This document shows positions 63,916-64,000 of a stretch of DNA of 64,000 bases, piece by piece. The notes under the pieces were generated by a model that worked only from the letters and a program-made list of their open reading frames with translations, searched no databases and had not been told where the DNA came from. This DNA is from Synechococcus sp. 1G10 (GTDB taxonomy: Bacteria > Cyanobacteriota > Cyanobacteriia > PCC-6307 > Cyanobiaceae), in contig NZ_NQKW01000017.1 in NCBI RefSeq assembly GCF_002252625.1, positions 1 to 64,000 on the forward strand, given 5' to 3'. Positions within the stretch are counted from its first letter, which is position 1, and each line of letters opens with the position of its first letter. Made by a program: the position numbers and the translations under genes.

Positions 63916-64000
63916 TTAATCAATGGCCTGTGCGTGAAGCCGCAACCCAAGAGCCTTGGCTACTTTGAGTACTGTCGCGAAACTAGGATTTCCTTCGGAA
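63916..64000 (-). CDS. Addiction-module antitoxin, C-terminal fragment (5' end outside window)
   Basis: On the minus strand the last 27 codons before TAA read SEGNPSFATVLKVAKALGLR then LHAQAID. This is the C-terminal recognition-helix end of HigA/XRE-type addiction-module antidote proteins (GNP-x-F-x-T-[VL]-LKV-x-KALGL). In this family the toxin gene usually lies just upstream, that is beyond the window edge. The partial length limits confidence; another XRE regulator is possible. Confidence 0.7.
   Translation of the reverse strand, partial: SEGNPSFATVLKVAKALGLRLHAQAID

Overview
The window looks like chromosome of a GC-rich picocyanobacterium of the Synechococcus/Cyanobium type, probably non-marine. 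Evidence: an NdhS subunit of the NDH-1 complex, an RpaB-type response regulator, cyanobacterial MreB/LysS/AhcY sequences, a type A RNase P RNA, several GCGATCGC (HIP1) palindromes, and the Urt urea transporter next to urease. I see no phage, IS element, integrase or CRISPR array. A toxin-antitoxin fragment at the right edge is the only clear mobile-type signal. Genus assignment is inference.

Layout. 0-6.5 kb: the 3' end of a sigma-70 gene, a GtrII-like membrane protein, a MutT Nudix enzyme, a PfkB sugar kinase broken by a one-base frameshift, TsaE, S-adenosylhomocysteine hydrolase and a DedA protein. 6.5-13.6 kb: ssb, then mreB-mreC-mreD with an orphan sugar-binding lipoprotein, an RpaB-like regulator, lysS and a small conserved gene. 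13.6-20.7 kb: a minus-strand ergothioneine cluster (egtB, egtD, two small proteins of unknown role) divergent from a cysteine synthase and a degenerate Ser/Thr kinase. 20.7-24.1 kb: queC, pabB, pabC and a lipoprotein.

24.1-36.7 kb is an organic-nitrogen block: formamidase (fmdA) with fmdB, the complete urea ABC transporter urtABCDE, and a full urease set (ureEFG leftward, ureDABC rightward). NtcA-type promoters precede both fmdA and urtA. Each has a box followed by exactly 22 bases and a -10 hexamer. Together the genes import urea and formamide-type amides and release ammonium, under nitrogen control.

36.8-47.4 kb holds the most unusual system. A circularly permuted ATP-grasp enzyme, an alpha-E protein and a transglutaminase-like protein overlap head to tail. 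They are separated from their usual partner, a DUF2126 protein, by two tandem glycogen phosphorylase genes. DUF2126 then overlaps galE, followed by an oxidoreductase-SelD fusion and ManC. The right part holds rimM, ndhS, rnc placed directly behind rnpB, tRNA-Arg(CCT), two small unknown genes, a third glycogen phosphorylase, a CPA2 antiporter, an alpha/beta hydrolase, a mutarotase-like protein, an MDR oxidoreductase, a Coq4-motif protein, and the C-terminus of an antitoxin.

Several starts were moved from the longest open frame: ssb, mreB, cysteine synthase, fmdB, urtA, the three glgP genes, DUF2126, rimM and rnc. Reasons are given in the entries.
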